A stretch of DNA of 64,000 nt, taken from the NCBI GenBank assembly GCA_031266055.1, contig JAISBT010000016.1, positions 1-64,000 on the forward strand, read 5' to 3'. A program made the translations under genes and the position numbers. Under the pieces are notes generated by a model. It had not been told where the DNA came from and did not search any database. It was given only the letters and a program-made list of their open reading frames with translations. The stretch's first letter is position 1, and the number at the start of each line of letters is the position of its first letter. Positions 1 through 8,482 of the stretch are shown piece after piece. Source of the DNA: Deltaproteobacteria bacterium (lineage in GTDB: Bacteria; Desulfobacterota; Desulfovibrionia; Desulfovibrionales; Desulfovibrionaceae).

Positions 1-435
1 TTGTTCCCGCCGTTGCTGCTGTTTCTGGGAGCCAAAGCGCTTGCTTTGGGCATTGCCGCCGCCGGGGCATATGGTTCCGCCTGGGTGGCGGACAAAATAA
101 AAAGCCTCCGTGACGGGCAGAAAAACGCCGATGCGACCGGTGCGATTGACGGGATGAACAAAGTTGCTCCCAAGGTCGCGGCGGCCAGCGCGGTTTCCGC
201 CCTGCCGGGAGTGGCGGCTGTGGGGCCGGGGGCGGTAACGGCAGCCGGGCAGCGCGTGGGGGCTGCGCTCCAGACCAGTGCGCATGGGAAAAAGATTATA
301 AAAGGCGCGCAAATTGCTGAAGCCTTCTTAAACCCCAATGCTCCGACAGCTCCTTCGGGATCTGCTTTAATTGGTGCAGTTGCAGCACGTGCGGTGAAGG
401 AAATTCAGCGAAAGCGTGCACAGAGTAACAAATAA
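1..435 (+). CDS. Hypothetical Ala/Gly-rich protein, possibly cut by the window edge
   Basis: An open frame of 144 codons begins with TTG at base 1, so the true start may lie upstream of the window and no ribosome binding site can be checked. The first ~30 residues are hydrophobic and rich in Leu, Ala and Gly, consistent with one membrane segment or a signal. The middle is Ala/Gly/Val rich and the C-terminus is basic (ending KEIQRKRAQSNK). I recognise no family. The next small gene follows after 36 bases on the same strand, so the two may form a unit. Confidence 0.45.
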   Translation: MFPPLLLFLGAKALALGIAAAGAYGSAWVADKIKSLRDGQKNADATGAIDGMNKVAPKVAAASAVSALPGVAAVGPGAVTAAGQRVGAALQTSAHGKKIIKGAQIAEAFLNPNAPTAPSGSALIGAVAARAVKEIQRKRAQSNK

Positions 436-471
436 TCCCTGATATCTACAAACTGTTTATATGAGGCTTGC

Positions 472-828
472 ATGTTGCTTTTAGTTGGCGGCATATTGAT
501 GGTTTTTGACGGATCCCTCACATTATTATCTGGGGATCGTCTGTGGCGTGGTACAATTATCCCTGCATGGACCGCATGGCCGGAGATTTTACTGGGCGCC
601 ATCGTTTGTGCGCTGGCTATCTGGGACATGCGTCGTAGTAAAGGGCATCCCAAGCAGCCGGTCTACACCGATGAAGATGTTGCCCGCGCGGAGGATGAAC
701 TGGATGCCATGTACCTGCGCGAGCATGGGGAATTGCCCCAAAAACCCCCAAAAGACCCTGCTGGAATTGCCCAAAAGGAACCGCCCGCGAACGGGGCGGC
801 TCCTTCTTCCCGGCTGCCGGGATTATGA
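472..828 (+). CDS. Small hypothetical membrane protein
   Basis: This 118-residue protein has an ATG start preceded by GAGG at a workable distance. Two hydrophobic stretches (about residues 1-20 and 31-50) suggest two membrane segments, the second ending in basic residues (DMRRSKGHPK), so the tail is probably cytoplasmic. The C-terminal ~60 residues are hydrophilic, acidic and then Pro-rich (PQKPPKDP). It lies 74 bases upstream of ndk on the same strand. No family is recognised. Coding is supported by the codon pattern and by the lack of a better frame. Confidence 0.5.
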   Translation: MLLLVGGILMVFDGSLTLLSGDRLWRGTIIPAWTAWPEILLGAIVCALAIWDMRRSKGHPKQPVYTDEDVARAEDELDAMYLREHGELPQKPPKDPAGIAQKEPPANGAAPSSRLPGL

Positions 829-902
829 TCCAAGCGTGGGGAGGTTTACCGCGCTGCCCGGGTGGGCGAAAATTCCGTAACCCCAAAAGAACGGGAGTAT
901 TT

Positions 903-1328
903 ATGCTAGAACGTACCCTTTCCATCATTAAACCCGATGCCGTGCAGCGTAATCTCATCGGAGCCATTCTGAAAATGATAGAGGAAGGCGGTCTGCGTAT
1001 TGTACACATGAAGCGTCTGCGCCTCAGCAGGCAGGAGGCTGAAATCTTTTACGCAGTCCACCGTAAACGTTCCTTTTTCGGCGATCTGACTGGGTATTTG
1101 TCCTCCGGTCCGCTGGTGGTTTCCGTGCTGGAAGGTGAAAGAGCCATTCAACGCTACATGGCACTTCTGGGCGCCGCCAACCCGCGCAATGCGGATCCCA
1201 AAAGCATCCGCGGTATGTATGGTCAAGACGTGGTGGCCAATTCCGTACACGGCTCCGACGACGAGTATGGGCCGGACGTGGCCAAGGCGGAAATCGCCTT
1301 TTTTTTCAGCGAACAGGAACTTGTCTGA
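903..1328 (+). CDS. ndk: Nucleoside diphosphate kinase
   Basis: The cytoplasmic enzyme transfers the gamma phosphate of ATP to nucleoside diphosphates through a phosphohistidine. The 141-residue length fits the family. The N-terminus LERTLSIIKPDAV is diagnostic. The phosphorylated histidine is H116 in NSVHGSD, and the nucleotide-site motif RGMYGQD precedes it. The start is the ATG at 903, placed after GGGAG; the frame stays open upstream but loses family similarity. It is followed by a hairpin at 1360-1391 that belongs to a dispersed repeat and may act as its terminator. It is probably transcribed alone or with the small gene before it. Confidence 0.97.
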   Translation: MLERTLSIIKPDAVQRNLIGAILKMIEEGGLRIVHMKRLRLSRQEAEIFYAVHRKRSFFGDLTGYLSSGPLVVSVLEGERAIQRYMALLGAANPRNADPKSIRGMYGQDVVANSVHGSDDEYGPDVAKAEIAFFFSEQELV

Positions 1329-1344
1329 GCCGCGACCGATCTCG

Positions 1345-1400
1345 CATTATACCATTTCTACATCAAAACTGCATCCATGCAGTTTTGATGTATCGGCTGC
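1345..1400. repeat. Family B repeat fragment with 15-bp perfect hairpin
   Basis: Bases 1360-1374 and 1377-1391 form a perfect 15-bp stem with a two-base loop (arm ACATCAAAACTGCAT). Read on the plus strand the stretch gives ISTSKLHPCSFDVSAA, which is nearly the same as the tail of TatD encoded at 58493-58598. This is therefore a short copy of the family B repeat also seen near 10436, 21682 and 58373. It probably ends ndk transcription. Confidence 0.7.
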
Positions 1401-1544
1401 CGATCTTTTACCGCGAGTATGGAGGAAACCGGCACGATTCAAAGCTCTTCACCCGAATTCTGAGCGTAACATGCTATACCGTCACGCAAAAGACATAGTA
1501 CGGCAACAGAACCTCAACGCATCATCATTATTACATAGTTGATA

Positions 1545-1572
1545 CTGAAAAAGTCGTTTCCGACTTTTTCAG
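1545..1572 (+). terminator. Hairpin upstream of the phn operon
   Basis: A perfect 12-bp stem, CTGAAAAAGTCG at 1545-1556 pairing with 1561-1572, has a TTTC loop. No long T-run follows, so it may end transcription inefficiently or act as an RNA structure. The rest of the 1329-1645 gap holds the family B fragment, and I see no convincing promoter in it. Confidence 0.45.
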
Positions 1573-1645
1573 AAAGCACGCCGGCTCCAGGCGCCGCTGC
1601 GCGGGCCTTGTCCCGGTTCTGCGAAAAAAGACTGCCGGAGTGATA

Positions 1646-2170
1646 ATGATGGAATATTGCCGAAAAACGCGGGCGACGTCCCATAACTTGCCAGTGGAAG
1701 CCCCACAGGAAGCGCAGGCCGCCCGAAAACGCCGCATGGCCGCTCTGGCCCTTGCGGATGAAGCGACGCTTGAAGCGGAAGCCGCCAAGTTTTTTGATTC
1801 ATTTTCCTACACCTTTCTGCGCCGCCCCGAAGCCGGACTCGTAATGCTGGAAGGGCGGGCGGGGAACTCCGGCCAGCGTTTCAATCTGGGCGAAATGCCC
1901 GTCACCCGTTGCGTGGTGTGTCTTAAACCCCAGGACAGCGGCCGCGCGGCGGAAGGATACTCCTTCATACAGGGAAACCGCCCGCGCCATGCCGAGCTTG
2001 CCGCCGTGTTCGACGCCCTGCTGCAATTCGACGGCTGGGCGGAAGCGCTGGAGCGTTCGCTTATAGAACCTCTTCTTGCCGAACGCGCGGAGCGGTTGCA
2101 AAAGCGCGCGCAAGAAACGGCGCGCACCAAAGTGGATTTCTTCACGTTGGTACGGGGGGAAGACGAATGA
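1646..2170 (+). CDS. phnG: C-P lyase complex subunit PhnG
   Basis: PhnG is a subunit of the cytoplasmic PhnGHIJ core complex, which couples alkylphosphonates to the ribose of ATP and then breaks the C-P bond. The 174-residue product contains the family stretch around RAGNSGQRFNLGEMPVTRC and a later GYSFIQGNRPRHAELAA that is typical of PhnG. The ATG at 1646 is chosen because GGAG sits five bases upstream; a GTG at 1640 overlaps that site. Its stop overlaps the phnH start (ATGA), so the two are translationally coupled. Confidence 0.95.
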   Translation: MMEYCRKTRATSHNLPVEAPQEAQAARKRRMAALALADEATLEAEAAKFFDSFSYTFLRRPEAGLVMLEGRAGNSGQRFNLGEMPVTRCVVCLKPQDSGRAAEGYSFIQGNRPRHAELAAVFDALLQFDGWAEALERSLIEPLLAERAERLQKRAQETARTKVDFFTLVRGEDE

Positions 2171-2820
2171 GCGCTCTTCCCCCTCTGCCCGGTTTCTCCA
2201 ACCCGGTTGACAATGCCCAGGCTGTTTTCCGTGCGCTTTTGACCGCGTTTTCACATCCCGGCCTTCCAGTTTCCATAACGCTGCCGCCTTTTTCCATCCC
2301 GGCAGGGAAATTTTCCTCCGGTATGCTGGCTCTGGCTCTGGCCTTGTGCGACAAGGACACGCCGCTCTGGCTGGATGCCGCCGCCGATACGCCGGAAACC
2401 CGCCGGCACCTGCGCTTCCATTGCGGCGCGCCTTTCACCGCTGAACCGGCGGAGGCGTCTTTCGCTTTCATCTCCCGGCCTGAAGGCATGCCGCGTCTGC
2501 GCGAGTTCAATCCCGGGCTGGCGGAGTATCCCGACCGTTCCGCAACGCTGGTGATCAGCGCGGAGCTGCCTCCCTCCCAAACTCCGGCCCTGGAACTCAC
2601 CGGGCCGGGCGTCAAGGGCAATAACCTCGGAGTCTGGCAGCCTGCCCATGTTTCCGGCCTTCCCACATGGTTTTGGGAAGATTGGGCGGCGAACTCCGCC
2701 GCATATCCCTTGGGCGTGGATGTGGTTTTCGCCGACAAAAACGCCCGTGGCCCGGTTATCCGTTTACTGGGGCTGCCCCGCACGTCCCGCGTCCGGTTGG
2801 AGGAATTCCCATGTATGTAG
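2167..2820 (+). CDS. phnH: C-P lyase complex subunit PhnH
   Basis: PhnH is a core subunit of the phosphonate C-P lyase complex with a PLP-transferase-like fold but no known PLP chemistry. The 217-residue protein opens with LPGFSNPVDNAQAVFRALL, as PhnH proteins do (a glycine-phenylalanine segment followed by FR.LL.A.SHPG). Later it has GPGVKG and FPLGVDVVF-like segments (here YPLGVDVVFAD). It starts at the ATGA overlap with phnG and its last codons overlap the phnI start at 2811. Tight packing supports a single operon. Confidence 0.95.
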   Translation: MSALPPLPGFSNPVDNAQAVFRALLTAFSHPGLPVSITLPPFSIPAGKFSSGMLALALALCDKDTPLWLDAAADTPETRRHLRFHCGAPFTAEPAEASFAFISRPEGMPRLREFNPGLAEYPDRSATLVISAELPPSQTPALELTGPGVKGNNLGVWQPAHVSGLPTWFWEDWAANSAAYPLGVDVVFADKNARGPVIRLLGLPRTSRVRLEEFPCM

Positions 2821-3922
2821 CTGTCAAGGGAGGAGAAAAGGCCATCAGGAACGCCCACGCCCTGTTGGCTGAAAAACGGCGGGGCGACAGGTCTGTGCCG
2901 GAAGCGGGCATCGATCAAATCCGGGAACAACTCTCCCTGGCCGTGGACAGGGTAATGGCGGAAGGCTCGCTGTATGACCGCGATCTTGCGGCTTTGGCCG
3001 TCAAGCAGGCCAGAGGCGATTTGGTGGAAGCAATTTTTTTGCTGCGCGCCTATCGTACCACCTTGCCGCGTTTTGGCAGCTCAAATCCAGTCGATACCGC
3101 CAAAATGCAGGTGCGCCGCCGCATTTCCGCCACCTATAAAGATGTTCCGGGCGGACAGGTTCTTGCCCCACCTTTGACTACACGCACCGGCTGCTGGACG
3201 CGGATATGGCCGCGCCGGCGGAAGACGCGGCGCAAAACAACGCGGAAGTGCCGCCGGATGAGGAAGGGGACGCCTTTACCGGCGTCTGCCCGAAAGTGCT
3301 TGGCTTTCTGGAAAAAGAGGGACTGCTGCCGCCGGAAGCGGGCGAAGACGTATTCCCCGGCGATCTCACCCGGCAACCGCTGGAACTGCCCGCCGGACGC
3401 GATATCCGCCTCCAGAATCTGGCCCGCGCCGATGAAGGCGTACTTCTGGCTCTGGCCTATTCCACGCAGCGCGGTTTCGGCTCCACGCACCCCTTTACCG
3501 GAGAAATGCGCATGGGCGAGGTGGAAGTATTTTTCACGCCGGAAGAACTGGGCTTTCCGGTTCTGGTGGGCGAGGTGACGCTGACCGAATGCGAGAGCGT
3601 CAACCAGTTCACCGGCGGCAAAGGCCGCCCGGCTTCATTCACCCGGGGCTACGGGCTGGTTTTTGGGGAAAGCGAGCGCAAGGCCGTCAGCATGGCCATA
3701 GTGGATCGCGCTCTGCGCGCGGGCGAATTTGACGAAGAGGAGCGCGGCCCGGCGCAGAATGCGGAGTTTGTTCTCTACCACAGTGACAATGTGGAAGCCT
3801 CCGGTTTTGTGCAGCACATAAAACTGCCGCACTATGTCGACTTTCAGGCGGAATTGGCCCTGGTGCGCGCCTTGCGCGGCAAAAGCGAAAAGGACCGGAA
3901 TGATGCCGCAAGCGACATATGA
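2811..3922 (+). pseudogene. phnI: C-P lyase subunit PhnI, interrupted by a single-base frameshift
   Basis: PhnI is the nucleosidase-type core subunit that forms the ribose-1-phosphonate triphosphate with PhnG, H and L. From ATG 2811 (MYVAVKGGEKAI) the protein matches PhnI up to about residue 118 (PGGQVLAP). It then runs out of frame. The next frame continues with PTFDYTHRLLD from base 3167 and is open to the TGA at 3922. Restoring one G in the GCCCC run at 3165-3169 would give GQVLGPTFDYTHRLLD, the expected PhnI sequence, and a product of about 370 residues. The lesion is either a real mutation or a sequencing or assembly error. All flanking phn genes are intact, so the error is quite possible. 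Confidence 0.9.
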
Positions 3923-4793
3923 AACCGGCAAGCGGCTCGCGGGCCGGAACGCTGTTTCCTACAATTTTGCCTATCTGGATGAGCAGACCAAGCGCATGAT
4001 CCGCCGTTCCATACTCAAGGCGGTAGCCATACCGGGATATCAGGCGCCCTTCGGCGGCCGGGAAATGCCCATGCCCTACGGCTGGGGCACGGGCGGAATT
4101 CAGGTAAGCGCCGCCATTTTGGGCAGGGAAGATATCCTCAAGGTGATTGACCAGGGTTCGGACGACACTACCAACGCTGTTTCCATCCGGGCTTTTTTCG
4201 CCCGCGTGGCCGGAGTGCGCACCACCACGGCGACCGCGGAGGCCGACATCATCCAGACCAGGCACCGCATACCGGAACAACCGCTGCGGGAAGGGCAGAT
4301 CATGGTCTACCAGGTGCCCATTCCTGAACCTTTGCGCCGGATGGAACCGAGCGAAACGGAAACCCGCGCCATGCACGCGTTGGAAGAATACGGGGCTATG
4401 CATGTCAAACTATACGAAGACATTGCCCGGCACGGGGATATAGCCACAAGCTTTGATTACCCCGTGCTGGTCAATAAGCGCTATGTGATGAGCCCGTCAC
4501 CCCTGCCCAAGTTCGACAACCCCAAAATGGATCAGTGCCCGGCCCTGCAACTTTTCGGGGCCGGACGCGAAAAGCGCATCTATGCCATCCCCCCGTACAC
4601 CAGCGTCAGAAGCCTGGACTTTGAAGATTACCCCTTTACGGCGCAGCATTGGGATAAACCCTGCGCCATTTGCGGCGCGACGGACAGTTACCTGGATGAA
4701 ATCATCACCGACGACGCCGGGACGCGCATGTTCGTCTGTTCCGACACCGACTATTGCGGCCGCCGCGCCGCTGAAAAAAGAAGTGCGCCATGA
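3900..4793 (+). CDS. phnJ: C-P lyase, PhnJ radical SAM subunit
   Basis: PhnJ cleaves the C-P bond of ribose-1-phosphonate-5-phosphate using a [4Fe-4S] cluster and S-adenosylmethionine. The C-terminal cysteine pattern C-x2-C-x21-C-x5-C (CAIC, then C and C in FVCSDTDYC) is the distinctive PhnJ arrangement. The Gly-rich segment PGYQAPFGGREMPMPYGWG, which carries the radical glycine in the family, is present. The start is ATG 3900 or 3903 (MMPQATYETG), overlapping the end of phnI; the open frame extends further upstream without similarity. The product is about 297 residues. It overlaps phnK by four bases (ATGA). Confidence 0.95.
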   Translation: MMPQATYETGKRLAGRNAVSYNFAYLDEQTKRMIRRSILKAVAIPGYQAPFGGREMPMPYGWGTGGIQVSAAILGREDILKVIDQGSDDTTNAVSIRAFFARVAGVRTTTATAEADIIQTRHRIPEQPLREGQIMVYQVPIPEPLRRMEPSETETRAMHALEEYGAMHVKLYEDIARHGDIATSFDYPVLVNKRYVMSPSPLPKFDNPKMDQCPALQLFGAGREKRIYAIPPYTSVRSLDFEDYPFTAQHWDKPCAICGATDSYLDEIITDDAGTRMFVCSDTDYCGRRAAEKRSAP

Positions 4794-5653
4794 CGGCGGC
4801 GCAGGCAGCGGAGCGTCTTTGCTCCGCGACGTGCGTAGCGCGTTCCGCAAGCATACCGGACGGCACCCCGGATCCGGATGCCGAGCCGATACTGCTGAGC
4901 GTGCGGGGCGTTTCCCACTATTACGGCGCCCGGCTCGGCTGCCGCGACATCAGTTTTGAGTTGTGGCCAGGCGAGGTGCTGGGCATTGTGGGGGAATCCG
5001 GTTCAGGCAAAAGCACCCTGCTGAATCTGCTGGCCGGGCGCTTTCCTTCTTCTGCCGGCAGTATTCATTACCGCGACCGGGAAGGCGTCCTGCACGAGAT
5101 CAACAGCCTGACCGAAGCTGTGCGCCGCCGCCTTCTCCGGACGGAATGGGGATTCGTGCATCAGAACCCGCGTGACGGTTTGCGGATGCGGGTCAGCGGC
5201 GGCGGCAACATCGGAGAACGGCTCATGGCCTGCGGCAGCCGCCATTACGGAAACATCCGCCGCGCAGCCCTGGACTGGCTCGCGCGGGTGGAAATAGCCG
5301 CCGACCGTATTGACGACCGCCCGCTGTCCTATTCCGGCGGCATGCAGCAACGCCTGCAAATAGCCCGCAACCTGGTTTCTTCGCCGCGTCTGGTGTTTAT
5401 GGATGAACCTACCGGCGGCCTGGATGTTTCCGTGCAGGCAAAGCTGCTGGATCTGCTGCGGCAGCTGGTGCGGCAGTTGCGCCTTTCCGTGGTGCTGGTC
5501 ACGCATGATTTGGCGGTGGCGCGGCTTCTGGCCCATCGCTTGATTGTCATGCGGCGCGGTGAAATAGTGGAAAGCGGACTTTCCGATCAGGTTCTGGATG
5601 ACCCGCAGCACGCCTACACGCAGTTGCTGGTGTCCTCCATTCTGCAAGGATGA
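4790..5653 (+). CDS. phnK: C-P lyase ABC-type ATPase PhnK
   Basis: PhnK is an ABC-type nucleotide-binding protein that docks on the C-P lyase core complex; it is not a transporter ATPase. The product has Walker A GESGSGKST, the signature YSGGMQQRLQIAR and Walker B LVFMDEPTGG, then a switch histidine in VTHDLAVAR. The 287-residue protein has an N-terminal ~30-residue Cys/Ala-rich extension ahead of the usual PhnK start, so a start nearer LLSVRGVSHYYG cannot be ruled out. It starts within phnJ (ATGA) and is followed by phnL after 10 bases. Confidence 0.93.
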   Translation: MTAAQAAERLCSATCVARSASIPDGTPDPDAEPILLSVRGVSHYYGARLGCRDISFELWPGEVLGIVGESGSGKSTLLNLLAGRFPSSAGSIHYRDREGVLHEINSLTEAVRRRLLRTEWGFVHQNPRDGLRMRVSGGGNIGERLMACGSRHYGNIRRAALDWLARVEIAADRIDDRPLSYSGGMQQRLQIARNLVSSPRLVFMDEPTGGLDVSVQAKLLDLLRQLVRQLRLSVVLVTHDLAVARLLAHRLIVMRRGEIVESGLSDQVLDDPQHAYTQLLVSSILQG

Positions 5654-5663
5654 GGGATTTCTT

Positions 5664-6392
5664 GTGCGCAGCGCTTCATCAACCATAGCGGACAAGCCGG
5701 TTTTGTCCGTGCGCGGACTGAGCAAATCCTTTACCCTGCACACTCAGGGCGGGATCACCATAGAAGCGTTTTCCGGTATGGATCTTGACCTGTGGAAGGG
5801 AGAGTGCCTGGCCCTGCACGGGCCTTCCGGCGCCGGAAAATCCACCCTGCTGCGCTCTTTATATGCCAACTACAAGCCTTGCGCCGGAAGCATCCTGGTA
5901 AACTGCGGCTCCCGCCCGGTGGATATGGCGACGGCCTCCCCGCGCACGGTGCTGTCCGTACGGCACAGCGCCATGGGCTACGTAAGCCAGTTTCTGCGGG
6001 TCATTCCGCGTGTCTCCAGTTTGGATATTGTTGCGGAACAGCTCACCGCCCACGGCGAGGATGAACGAAGCGCCCGCGAAAAAGCCGGAGAACTGCTGGC
6101 CCGCCTGCGTATTCCCAAGCGCCTGTGGGAGCTCGCCCCGGCAACTTTCTCCGGCGGCGAACAACAGCGCGTCAATATCGCGCGCGGCTTCATCCATTGT
6201 TACCCCGTCATGCTTCTGGACGAACCCACCGCCTCCCTTGACGCCGCCAACCGCGAGACCGTGGTGGCGATGATTAAAGAGGCAAAAGCGGCCGGAACGG
6301 CTGTTGTGGGCATTTTTCATGATGAAACAGTGCGCTGTGCCGTGGCGGATCGGGTGTATGAACTGCGCCCGCGGGATGCGCGAGCGGAATAA
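5664..6392 (+). CDS. phnL: C-P lyase ABC-type protein PhnL
   Basis: PhnL is required with PhnG, H and I to form the ribose-1-phosphonate triphosphate from ATP and methylphosphonate. It has Walker A GPSGAGKST, signature FSGGEQQRVNIAR and Walker B MLLLDEPTASLD. The GTG at 5664 is chosen as start since AAGGATGAGGG lies just upstream across the phnK stop; this gives 242 residues, close to the family length. A strong hairpin begins at its stop codon, so the phnGHIJKL transcript probably ends here. Confidence 0.93.
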   Translation: MRSASSTIADKPVLSVRGLSKSFTLHTQGGITIEAFSGMDLDLWKGECLALHGPSGAGKSTLLRSLYANYKPCAGSILVNCGSRPVDMATASPRTVLSVRHSAMGYVSQFLRVIPRVSSLDIVAEQLTAHGEDERSAREKAGELLARLRIPKRLWELAPATFSGGEQQRVNIARGFIHCYPVMLLDEPTASLDAANRETVVAMIKEAKAAGTAVVGIFHDETVRCAVADRVYELRPRDARAE

Positions 6393-6413
6393 CCGGCTGC
6401 AGCCGGTTTTTTT
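6391..6413 (+). terminator. Rho-independent terminator after phnL
   Basis: The palindrome AACCGGCTGCAGCCGGTT (6391-6408) is followed directly by more T residues, making a run of seven. It overlaps the phnL stop codon. It divides the locus into phnGHIJKL and phnCDE-phnM. Confidence 0.85.
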
Positions 6414-6431
6414 ACGCCTGGAGGGATTCAA

Positions 6432-6466
6432 TTTGTTCAAAACCGTCACAAAACGGACATGATAAT
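6432..6466 (+). promoter_or_regulatory. Possible Pho box and -10 upstream of phnC
   Basis: Three 7-base units spaced by AAAA occur here: TTTGTTC, CCGTCAC and CGGACAT, giving the 11-bp period of PhoB-binding sites. The hexamer GATAAT follows at 6461. Using the first two units as the box puts the -10 about 11 bases downstream, as in phosphate-regulated promoters. The first unit matches the consensus poorly, so this is an inference. The leader to phnC would be about 95 bases. Confidence 0.35.
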
Positions 6467-6569
6467 TCCATGCGAGAGACATTGAATCGTAATTGTCGGC
6501 AATTAGAGTGCCTCCGTAACGCGGACGGAAGCGTTTGCATCACCGGAAAAAATGGAGGAGGAGGAATCC

Positions 6570-7403
6570 ATGATCAAAGTACAAAACCTCACCCGCTCTT
6601 TTGCCGCTCATAAGGCGCTGGACAATGTTACTCTCACTGTAAACAGGGGGGAAATGGTGGCCCTTATCGGAGCTTCCGGCTCCGGCAAGTCAACTTTGCT
6701 GCGGCACATCTCAGGCATTATGGCTGGAGATAAAAAAAGCGGCAGTATTGAGGTCATGGGGCGTATAGTGCAGCAGGACGGGCGCGTCAGGCGCGATGTG
6801 CGCAAGACGCGGGCGGGCGTGGGCATGGTTTTTCAGCAGTTCAATCTGGTGGGCCGCCTGCAGGTGCTCACCAACGTCATGCTCGGCGCACTCGGCCGCG
6901 TACCCCTGTGGCGCACTTCGCTCAGCCTTTTCCCGCAAAACGTCCGCAGCCTGGCTCTTGAGTCCCTTGCCCGCGTCGGCATTGCGGAAAAGGCTTTTCA
7001 ACGGGCCTCGACCCTCTCCGGCGGCCAACAGCAGCGCGTGGCCATAGCGCGCGTCCTGACGCAGAAAGCTCAGGTTTTGCTGGCCGACGAACCCATCGCC
7101 TCTCTTGACCCGGAAAGTTCGCGCCGGGTCATGGATATTCTGGCCGAACTCAACAGGGACGACGGCATGACCGTGCTGGTTTCCCTGCACCAGGTGGATT
7201 ACGCCCTCCGCTATTGTCCGCGCGCCATCGCGCTGAAAGACGGCCGCACCGTGTACGACGGGCCTTCGTGCGCGCTCACCCCGGCTTTGCTGCGCGATCT
7301 GTACGGAGCCGCCAGCGAATCCATGTTCGCCGGAACGGTTGACCAATCCCCCGTGAAAACGCGGCAGCGGAGACGGCTGGATCTGAACCCCGTTGCTGCC
7401 TGA
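6570..7403 (+). CDS. phnC: Phosphonate ABC transporter ATP-binding protein PhnC
   Basis: PhnC powers uptake of phosphonates through the PhnCDE transporter at the inner membrane. It has Walker [10 protein letters not shown], signature [13 protein letters not shown], Walker [13 protein letters not shown] and the switch histidine in SLHQVDYA. The family motif [14 protein letters not shown] is present as [14 protein letters not shown]. An ATG at 6552 is in frame, but the purine run GGAGGAGGAGG is the ribosome binding site for the ATG at 6570, which fits homologues (MIKVQNLT). The product is 277 residues. phnD follows after 35 bases. Confidence 0.96.
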   Translation: MIKVQNLTRSFAAHKALDNVTLTVNRGEMVALIGASGSGKSTLLRHISGIMAGDKKSGSIEVMGRIVQQDGRVRRDVRKTRAGVGMVFQQFNLVGRLQVLTNVMLGALGRVPLWRTSLSLFPQNVRSLALESLARVGIAEKAFQRASTLSGGQQQRVAIARVLTQKAQVLLADEPIASLDPESSRRVMDILAELNRDDGMTVLVSLHQVDYALRYCPRAIALKDGRTVYDGPSCALTPALLRDLYGAASESMFAGTVDQSPVKTRQRRRLDLNPVAA

Positions 7404-7438
7404 GCGTAAACTTTATTATCCTTAACTATCAGGAGTAT

Positions 7439-8461
7439 ATGATCGTGAGTAAACGCATCTGGTCCATAGTTCTCGGAACCGTCATCCTTCTTTCCGTCCT
7501 GTTATTCGGCACAACCGCCAATGCCGCGCAACAGGAGCTGAATTTCGGCATCATCAATACCGAAGCCTCGCAAAATCTCAAAACTCTGTGGCAACCCTTT
7601 CTGAATGACATGGAAAAAGAAACCGGGCTGAAAATCAACGCGTTTTTTGCATCAGACTACGCGGGCGTCGTGACCGGCATGCAGTTCGACAAGGTGCAGC
7701 TCGCCTGGTACGGCAATGTCTCCGCCATACTCGCGGTGGATCGGGCGGATGGCGAAGTGTTCGCGCAGACGGTGCATGCCAACGGGGACGGCGGGTATTA
7801 TTCGCATCTGGTCACGCATAAGGACTCACCTTTGAACAGCGAAAAAGACGTGTTGGCGCGGGCCAGGGATCTCACCTTCGGCAACGGCGACCCGAATTCC
7901 ACCTCCGGCTTTCTGGTGCCCGGTTATTATGTGTTCGCCATGAACCATGTTGAGCCCAAAGCCATTTTCAAACGCGTCCTGAACTCCAACCATGAGACCA
8001 ATGCCCTTTCCGCGGCCAACAATCTGGTCGATGTAGCCACCTGCAACAGCGAAGCCTTGCAGCGCCTTGAACGGGCGCATCCTGACAAGCGGGCGCTGGT
8101 CAAAGTCATCTGGACATCCCCCCTTATCCCCGCTGACCCGCTGGTGTGGCGCAAGAGTTTGCCCGCGGACGTCAAGGAAAAAGTGCGGAACTTCATTCTG
8201 GGCTACGGGCAGGAAGGCAGACCGAACGCCGCGCGTGAAAAGGAAATACTCAATGCCCTGCAGTGGTCGCGCTTCCGCGCTTCCAGCAACGACCAACTCC
8301 TGCCCATCCGGCAGTTGGAACTGTTCAAAGAGAAGAGCGGCATTGAGAATAATCCCAATATCAGCGCGGCCGACAAGCAGGCGAGAATACAGAATATTGA
8401 GACCAGGCTTGCTGCTTTGAACGCCCGCATGGAAGAACTCGGCCGGGCGCCGAAACAATAA
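7439..8461 (+). CDS. phnD: Phosphonate ABC transporter periplasmic binding protein PhnD
   Basis: This is the periplasmic substrate-binding component. Its first 29 residues form a classic signal peptide (basic start, hydrophobic core, ANAAQQ cleavage region). The mature part contains FGIINTEASQNL, a YGNVSAILAV segment and GDPNSTSGFLVPGYY, all typical of the PhnD family. The length of 340 residues is usual. AGGAG precedes the ATG at 7439. It lies between the ATPase and permease genes of the same transporter. Confidence 0.96.
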   Translation: MIVSKRIWSIVLGTVILLSVLLFGTTANAAQQELNFGIINTEASQNLKTLWQPFLNDMEKETGLKINAFFASDYAGVVTGMQFDKVQLAWYGNVSAILAVDRADGEVFAQTVHANGDGGYYSHLVTHKDSPLNSEKDVLARARDLTFGNGDPNSTSGFLVPGYYVFAMNHVEPKAIFKRVLNSNHETNALSAANNLVDVATCNSEALQRLERAHPDKRALVKVIWTSPLIPADPLVWRKSLPADVKEKVRNFILGYGQEGRPNAAREKEILNALQWSRFRASSNDQLLPIRQLELFKEKSGIENNPNISAADKQARIQNIETRLAALNARMEELGRAPKQ

Positions 8462-8482
8462 CGCGACATCAGGCACACCGTC

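Noticed and set aside
1135-1542. Open frame running through the end of ndk and the repeat
   Set aside because: Its protein-like end (ISTSKLHPCS...) comes from the family B repeat, not from a gene.
1329-1645. Pho box upstream of phnG
   Set aside because: TACCGTCACGCAAAAGACAT near 1479 has one loose half-site but lacks a second unit at an 11-bp period and a fitting -10.
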